A stretch of DNA of 64,000 bases from contig JAHQIW010001261.1 in the NCBI GenBank assembly GCA_019055375.1, forward strand, positions 53,383 to 117,382, in the 5' to 3' direction. Made by a program: the position numbers and the translations under genes. Source of the stretch: Parelaphostrongylus tenuis (Eukaryota; Nematoda; Chromadorea; Rhabditida; Metastrongylidae). The notes below the pieces were generated by a model. It had not been told where the DNA came from and did not search any database. It was given only the letters and a program-made list of their open reading frames with translations. This document shows, piece after piece, positions 56,812 through 64,000 of this stretch; position 1 is the first letter of the stretch, and each line of letters begins with the position of its first letter.

Positions 56812-57235
56812 AGAACCCGTCGTCTTTCGTTTTTATAGTCAGTTCTCTTGGGAGCTCTGCTCCCTCACAGAGAATCATCGCAGACGAACGTTTTACACTC
56901 TATGTCAAGTGAGATTTTTACCTAACACAGAGTGTTTGCGCACTCGATTGCTCTTTGGGTGTATTTTTATCCATATCACACCTTTATTTCGAGTGCTTTG
57001 TTGAGACCACGCTTAAACTTTCATCAAATCCTTTCATTATTATTTGAGCAAACTTGTCATGTGGTCTGGTAAGGGCTCTTGTACAGCGCGATACGCGTGT
57101 TTCTCCTTACAGACTCATATATAACAATATTTACTGGCAAACTTAGCGGAAAGCATAACGATCCGCTGTTTCAAATCACTGAAGGTTTTGAGAAAACCTT
57201 CAGTCGACTATTTTGATGCCTCCTTAAGAACAGTA

Positions 57236-57545
57236 TAATCTGACAGTGTACTTTGAGCCTTTCATGAGGTGTTTTACGGGCAGTTAAACAGTGCAGGGTA
57301 CGTGTTTTGGCTTTACAGTCTCCTCAGTTGCACGGTGCATTTTAGGGGTAGAAAGATACTTCGAAAAAAATATCTTTTTCTCAAACATGACACTTATAGA
57401 AAATTTCTAGATCTTCCAGAAACTGACTAACCAAAAGACACCGTGCAACTGACGAGGCCGTAAAGTCGAAACACGTGTCTTGTCTAAATGTGCAGTAATA
57501 GACCTCATGAAAGGCCCAAAATAAATTGTCACATGTGAAGATTAG
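57236..57545. mobile_element. 300-bp palindromic element with opposed hammerheads, unit B
   Basis: Ortholog of 37976-38272, with the same inverted arms around the ctcagttgcacggtgc / caccgtgcaactgac pair. Confidence 0.7.
57443..57485 (+). ncRNA. Hammerhead ribozyme (family 2), palindrome right arm, B
   Basis: CUGACGA and GAAA intact. Helix II GGC/GUC pairs with one G-U. Helix III ACAC/GUGU-like. Triplet GUC with cleavage expected after 57479. Helix I GUGCAA/UUGUCU is weak. Confidence 0.55.
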
Positions 57546-58329
57546 TTAATGAAGTACAGTTTTCTCTCAAATTTTGAGTCCTCGAAAGATACATATAGGT
57601 ATTCGCTCAGCAAAAAGTTCAGCCAATGCGATAATTTCACGGATGCAACAGACTATCTCTGTTATGTCGTTGCAGCATGAAATACTGTTTTTTCCACATG
57701 TGAGAAACCTTGAATGGCACAGAGCGCCGTCGTTACACGATCCACTTTTGGCATAAAAGATCGAAATTATGTAATCGATTGGAAATTCAATCTTATTCTT
57801 TTGCCAGAATCTTATCAGCAAAAGTCGCACTTATTTAGCTCTACAATTTTTGCTGATGAAGGCAGTATAGTATCAGGTCAAATGTATATGCTCAGTTTCA
57901 TTGGAGGACTCAGATACCGTAACTGAGATCGTTGCTTTGTAAAACTACCACTGGCGTGTAAGCGGTAGGAATGCCTAGCCTTGTGCATTTCGAATACGAT
58001 GAAAGTCTCATTAGAGTGTTTAAGATAAGAGAACATACCTTGAAACGATTAGAGTGACGCTATTCTGCTTCTTCCTTTGCCAGCTCTAGAACGTTGAAAA
58101 TTTCCAAACGCATATGTTTACAATACTTCGCATGAGTTTTTCTATTTCTGTTTGCGTGAAAGAGAAAACAAAATCTTCACTGAGCAGTTTTATAAGTCGA
58201 AGCGATGATTTTTCTGAATAATAAATGTAGAGAAGCCGGACAGCTTATTGGTATGGTACTGTTAGGTATGAGCACAGTGTTTGCTCGACCATATTCCGGA
58301 CAAACTAAGTCCGGTTTCCACCTAAATCT

Positions 58330-60870
58330 AAAAAGGATCCGCTCATAATTCTCAAATTTTTGGTGCCGTAGCGCGGTTATCCACGGAAATCACATTGCAT
58401 TGGCTCGATCACTAATAAAGACATTGCTGGGAACAGTACACTGTTTTGTGGTGCGAAGAATTATGCAGAAAAATCAGCAAGAAGTTGCATTTTTTGAAGG
58501 CTTTTGCATACTTTAGTCAAGTTTTATACTATTTGTCCGTTTTGTTTGGAAAGTCATCTCCTTGCTTAGGAAGTTGTTCTAGCTCAGTCTTAATGGGATT
58601 CATATCTATTTCCGCTGAATAATAGTGTTTCAAATGTTTCTAGTTGGCAGCTCATTAAGCTAAATGATTCAGTGATGGACCATTGCCGTTAATGGTATGT
58701 AATGCTTCTGTACCGAGGAGTGTTCAACTCTTTCCAGTTATAGTCTACCAGGACGAGAACTTGCGTTGCTTTCAAAACAGCTCAAAAAGATGACTTTTGA
58801 ACCAGAGTACTTGAAGGTTTTCTGAAAAATATTTGCGTCACCATAATCGTTGCCTTAAGATAGTGATCAAATCAGTGATACTTCCAGTCGACTCCACTGT
58901 AATGAAATTTTTCCACAAGCTTTTACCGAATACTTGCACACTCATCTCAAAGGAAAGCTCAGTACTGTCGAATCATCAGCTTTTTTACGAGATTATCTAT
59001 GAACGTGACTAAAGATGAATAGCAGCTTCATGCTGCATTAGTTGAATTGCTAGTCATCGAAAGTTTCGGCACAACATTCTCCTTGCACTTTCCACACGCC
59101 ATCATATCTAGGAAGTGAAGATTTTTGAAGGAAATCACACTGCTGTAAGTCCTCACTCCAGCAGTGATGCAGTATTTCATCGTTTATTTTACTTTCTTCC
59201 AGAACGCTATCTTCTTCACGACTGAAAATGTCAGACCTTCTCCTCGAACTTTTGGAGCTATTAGGCGGGCTGAAGACTCAATGGTAGTAAAAACACGGCA
59301 GTGATGAATCGAAGTAGAGGAAGACTCTCATTCATTCTTCGAAAAAGGTGCTTCTGCGGAAACATAATGATGTGATGGGATTGTTGACATTGTTGAAGGT
59401 ATATGTAGAAAAAGAGAATCAAATGGTATGCAAAAGTCCACTCTCACAAGGGAGTTGATTACACGCCTCACCTATATACATCACCAGCGATGCTTACACA
59501 ACTCTTTTTTTGACATATCTCATCGTAGCTGTCAGTAACCCACCTTCAGCAGGTTTTGTCGGGTAAGCACATATCATATTAAACACAGTTAAGCTGATAA
59601 CCGTAGTATGTAGAACTCTTACACATTCTTCGTTATTAGTGCTTTCCTCGGTGCTGTGATGTTCATTACCTCGGTGGTGTAATGGTAGCATGCACCTTCG
59701 ATATGAATGAAATGCGGGCTCAGCTCCCGTCTGAGGTCATATACGAATCACGAATGTGTGTACGAATGTCGTCTATGTCTCTACAATTCTCTTTTGCGTG
59801 CAAATCAAATAAAATTTGTCATGGAGCAGTTTAAATAACGAAGCAGTGATTTTTTTCTGATCAAGAAATTATATGACACGGGCAGCGTACTTGTAGCGAT
59901 GCTGCTTCTAAATGATTACAGCTGTTCTGTGATCACGTTACAGAGTTACCAGGACTGACATTCGTCCAAAAATTGGTGTCGGACTTGTACAGGATTGGCC
60001 AAATTTCTCCATCTGAAATGCCTTATTACGGCTATCCTCGAAATTCATATCGCACTGAATCGATCATTATTCAAGGGACATTGCAAGAACAGCACATTAT
60101 CTGACCGTGTAAAGTAATGTTCAAAAAATCACCAAAAATTGTACCCTTAAAACTTTCCATTTTCTAATGCTTGAATATTTTTTGCCTTTTACTACTTCAT
60201 TCTTCGCTTTTTTGCTTAATTATCTTTTGTATGCAAGTTGTTATAGCACAGTTATAGGATTTATTCATAAAGACTTGTTGATTGATCGTGTTCCAAGTAT
60301 TTTCAGTTGACAGCTAATTAAGGTAGCTTATACAGCCAGTAATCATTTGCTGTGAGCGGTTCAAATTCCCTCTATAACAACGACTGTTCGACACTTTTTA
60401 TCTGCGGAAAATGACCGTGCTCCAAAATTTATTGTTTACCAGGCGATTATTTTGATTAAGTTTCAAAACAATCCAAAAAGATGACTCAAGAAAAAGTATT
60501 GAAAGTTTTCTAGAAATCATCTCTGTAACCATGTGCATTGCCTCAAAATAATGATCAAATCATTGAAGCATCTAATCTGTTCCAGTGCAGTGAGAATGCT
60601 CTTTTCAGACTTTTTACAAATTATTTGCTTGTGAGTGACATAAGTAAAACGTAATCGTCACTGTGGAATCATCAGTCCCTTGATGGGTTTTTTATGAAAG
60701 TGAATAATGGTGAACAACACCTTCGTAGCGCATTAGTGGAATTGCCAAGCGACGAGCGTTTCCCCACAATTTTCTCCTTGCACTTTCCATACGCCGTCAT
60801 AACCAGGAAGTGAACGCTTTCTGGAAAAAATTTCACTGCTGAAAGTTATTACTTCAGCAGTCGTACGAGA
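58330..60870. repeat. Paired 0.86-kb repeats, unit B
   Basis: Copies at about 58330-59200 and 59866-60870, orthologous to 40560-41430 and 42090-43110. They confirm that the pair existed before the segmental duplication. Confidence 0.6.
59668..59737 (+). repeat. tRNA-like sequence, unit B
   Basis: Acceptor-like acctcgg/ctgaggt (6 of 7 pairs), D-arm region gtgtaatggtagcatgcac, T arm gcggg-ctcagct-cccgt. The best-folding copy of this group, but the T loop is not canonical. Confidence 0.45.
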
Positions 60871-61314
60871 TTTCAGCTTTTTTCCATAGTCGCATATCAA
60901 TCAGGCACTGTTACTCTCTAGGCTACTATAAGACTACTACATTGAAAACTTGTTGTAGTCGAATTAGTTAGGAGACATCAGGTGATGAATAATTTTTGTA
61001 GTTTAAATACAAAACATGTATTGAATAAACGGTATGCGGCAAAATGAAGGAGACGGTACGAAAATAAGTTTGTATCAGTGCATGTGGTCACTTATTTCTT
61101 AAGCAGTCACGACTTCCTGAAACGTCTAAACATCATGAAACAAATGTTATTCGTCAATAGGCTTTATGATCAATAAGAATACTACATCATGTCAATCAAT
61201 GTGGAGGCCAGTAAAACACAATTACATCTCATTTTTGTTGCGAACAACTTATGGACAGATAGGTATCAAAAATCCACATCAAACAGTGTTTATTACATTA
61301 ACTTAGCAGACAAT

Positions 61315-62925
61315 ATGCTATATGATATAAGTATTTTGTGTGGCTGACATAAATAATAAATGATGGATCGAAATCATTTAGCGAAGAAAACTGAAAATTC
61401 TTGAATACTAGACGAGATTTGCCATTTTGTAAAATTTCGCTGCTTATGTAAGGACGTTAGTCTTCGATGACTCTGTGTAAAGGACGACAGGGCTCCCGAT
61501 GACGAACTTGACTATAAAATTATCTGTAAAGCACCGACCGGTTCTGCCCGACTGATCGAAAGGTCTATGAATTGAGCATGCATAGTCTCGAAATAAAGGT
61601 ATAATACTTGAATGACTCTAATCTCTTTTACTGGTTTAATCTTTGCATCCTTTTTCAACTAGTTATTGTATGGCTATATTATGCCGTAATAGTAAATTAA
61701 AATTCATTCCACACTCAAGCATTTTTCGCTGGACACACCTCTTTATTCAGACTTCCAAAACCATTCGATAGCACAAATCTGAAAGATTCTGACGATATGC
61801 TTGGTTTTCAGAAAAATGTTCTCTCTCGCGCTGTTACGGTTCAAAAAAAGTTAAGTGTCACAGTCGTCACCGTGTCGATCGCGCAGCGCAATTCACATGT
61901 GGCGTGCGATGGCGGGCCGAATGCGAAACTCAGCATTTTTTGGCTGAGACAACACAAAAAGAAGCTCATCTGAAAACCAGGCACATCATTGAAATTGTTG
62001 AGATTCTGTTATCAAATGGTAATTAGGCTTGAATGGAAGACTGTGTCCAAGTAGAAAGCACTTGAATGTGCGATAGTTTCATTCTTAATGCTACAGCACA
62101 TTGAGAGTTTCTTTTCAAGAAGCAGCACGCCATTGAAACTCTCGAAATTTAAACTATCGATTGGATAGTAAAAGTTGATGGCTTGATGAATGTTGCGAAA
62201 TGCATTCACATACAGGTGCGAGCGCTGCGCGCCGTATGTGAAATGCAATCTTATTTCAGTGTTGAAGCAGCAATAAAAGTTTATTTAGAAATCCAAGAAG
62301 CAATTAAATTTGGCAGGATTTGTGCTTTGAATAGTTACTAGACTTTTCTTGAAAGCTTGCCTAGTTGAAAATGCTTACGTGTAAAGAAAATCTAGTTCTT
62401 TTCTGCCAGACGGCGACAAATGAATATTCGACCCCATCTGCTGGACATGAATTTTGCATAGAAGTTTCAGTACGCATTCGAAAGCCTAACTCTCTGTCTA
62501 GAGTGATAAGTAGCCGGCTCTTCAAGACACACTCTTATGACGCCGTAAAATCGAAAATAAAATCATGTTCTACACCCGCCGCTTGCCTTCATTTCAATCA
62601 TGCGCATTGTCCGCTGAAACGAAACATGTGAACGTGTAGAGGAAATTTCGTAGTATCTGGCCGATTATTTCATTTGGAGTTTCTTCCGAAGTAGAGAAAA
62701 AATTCTTAATGAATAACAAATTACATTCCACATGTCTGGCACTTCAGACCATTGATCGGTAAGCAATCGGGCAGACTATGTGAAACTTGATCATATTCAT
62801 CATATTTTCCCTGCTACACTGCAGTGAAAAGATCTTCCCAGAAAATAACACAGCGCTGGAATTATTGAAAGTCGCTCCACCAATGATTACCAGTAGTTAG
62901 AGAAAGAGTTATGTCCGACAAGCTT
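61315..62925. other. B-specific 1.6-kb segment, no gene
   Basis: Absent from unit A, where 43540 joins directly to the sequence at 62925. Contains R1-like repeat fragments (cattcgatagcacaaatctg; cactgcagtgaaaagatctt). No coding exon seen. Confidence 0.5.
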
Positions 62926-63354
62926 TGAAACACATATTTTTTCTCTCTCCTACAGCGCCATCGAAAAAGCTTTTCCAAAATGTAATCATATTTTAGCAGT
63001 TTAAGGGGCGCGTATTGTCTAACGAAATATAAGCGAAATAAAAAAACACGCATGGCCATGTGAAACATGATCTTATTTTGATTTTACAGAGTCATAGAAG
63101 AAGGCTTTGAGAAAACGACGACGTAGGGCTCCAGCCAAAGATTCGACTCTTTGAGAGCCGTGTGGGATGTTTCGCCCCACACCTCGCGACGTCAAATCTT
63201 CCCAGCTACTGTAATGGCGGCGCGGCGACCCGTGAGAAGGCGGCGCATCTCGTAAGAAGACACAAGTCAGACAGCATGATGGATGCGAAGAGACTAATCA
63301 GGTTATGCGGGACCATTTCCAATATAGAATAATGGAATTTCCTAGGATAATGGA

Positions 63355-63872
63355 AAGATAATGGAAAATGGATGAAGCCGTTGAAGACTGCCGTAAGCGA
63401 CTGCGCGACTCCACCAGCCTATCAACGGTTGTCTTCAAAGGGTTAAAGAGAACTTGTAGCCAGTCGGCGAGACGGTCAACGTCAAGTGTTACTTTGAGCA
63501 CCGGGCCGCTGCAGCCAAGCCCTATCATGTTGAGTCGGCGCTATCCCATCTTGCTTCAAGACAACGCAAGGCTACATGTCGCCGAATTGACAAAGAGGAA
63601 GTTGACCAAACTGGACTGAGAGTTCCTGGATCATCCACGGTGCAGTACTGACATTTCGCCGTTTGACTATCTCATTCGAATGCTGAAGCATCCTGAGCAA
63701 GAATATATTATGAGACATCAATCATTTGCTTTGAAGATTGACAAGTTTCTCTTGAATCCAAGGATGACGAATTTCAGCGGCACTGAGTGCTCACTACTGC
63801 GTACAAGATGACAGAAATGTGTTCACGCTGATGACGCATACTTTGAATAGTGTTGTTAAGCAATTTCAATTA
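63355..63872 (+). pseudogene. Mariner-like transposase relic, unit B
   Basis: LSRRYPILLQDNARLHVAEL, TKRKLTKLD, then STDISPFDYLIRMLKH and QKCVHADDAYFE-like sequence in another frame. Better preserved than 43975-44485 but still broken. Confidence 0.7.
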
Positions 63873-64000
63873 CGTCTGGTTGATAAATCTGGTGTCTATT
63901 GCTCTATATCAAAATTTATGAGAGACCTGATATTGCGTGGGCTAGAGCTTGATCTTAGACTATTGATAGCCATTTGATAGCGTAAATCTCGAAGATATAA

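Larger units (their letters stand above)
50608..64000. repeat. Segmental duplication, unit B (continues past the window)
   Basis: Collinear with 27724-44620. Relative to A: one instead of three 157-bp tandem units; about 70 bp missing after SDR exon 7; about 3.7 kb of A (33060-36795) missing; an extra 310 bp near 56725-57040; no 38765 insertion; an extra 1.6 kb at 61315-62925. The last bases still match A at 44620. Confidence 0.85.

Noticed and set aside
41894..59737. Functional tRNA genes among the tRNA-like sequences
   Set aside because: T loops lack the TTCRA consensus or the acceptor and anticodon arms do not form; all lie in repeated elements.

Overview
The window looks like AT-rich nuclear DNA from a nematode, most likely a clade V strongylid of the hookworm kind. 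Evidence: small exons split by long repeat-filled introns; a pyrimidine-TTTCAG acceptor exactly 15 nt before two homologous start codons, as expected for spliced-leader trans-splicing; RTE-type retrotransposon and mariner relics; and tRNA-derived short repeats. The species call is inference. No bacterial, organellar or viral gene was recognised.

Protein-coding content is sparse. The main locus is an array of three DHRS1-like short-chain dehydrogenase/reductase (SDR) copies on the + strand. Copy 1 (6510-23460) has eight recognisable exons and one 10-bp frameshifting deletion in exon 6. Copy 2 (24882-33499) has the same eight exons with two in-frame stops, three frameshifts, a lost splice donor and a lost splice acceptor. 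Copy 3 (51845-55566) keeps only exons 5-7. A second, unnamed protein family, probably nematode-restricted, is present as a mostly readable + strand gene at 46836-48783 and as a two-exon - strand pseudogene at 2059-2393 with the same intron phase and nearly the same intron length.

Large-scale layout: 1-1421 is a 1.4-kb palindrome; 2.0-6.2 kb holds the - strand pseudogene, a SINE and three RTE relics; 6.5-23.5 kb is SDR copy 1, whose introns carry foldback repeats, a mariner relic, SINEs and a solo ribozyme arm; 24.9-33.5 kb is copy 2. A tandem segmental duplication starts inside intron 4 of copy 2: 27724-50607 is unit A (about 22.9 kb) and 50608 to beyond the window end is unit B. Unit B lost about 3.7 kb including SDR exon 8, and lacks a 1.5-kb insertion present in A, giving a natural empty site.

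The most interesting content is a set of hammerhead self-cleaving ribozymes inside inverted-repeat elements. Family 1 has an intact pair in direct repeat at 39885-39932 and 40167-40214, with cleavage sites exactly 282 nt apart, so a transcript should release a 282-nt monomer of the retrozyme/circular-RNA kind. Opposed copies lie at 38850-38898 and 9478-9525, and decayed ones in both arms of the 1-1421 palindrome. Family 2 (core CUGANGA, helix I GCCCGA/UCGGGC) is dispersed at 13909, 16701, 24411, 38172, 56768 and 57443 with compensatory changes in helix I. In three elements the two ribozymes point outward from the palindrome centre. All structure statements come from reading the sequence by eye; no folding or database search was run.
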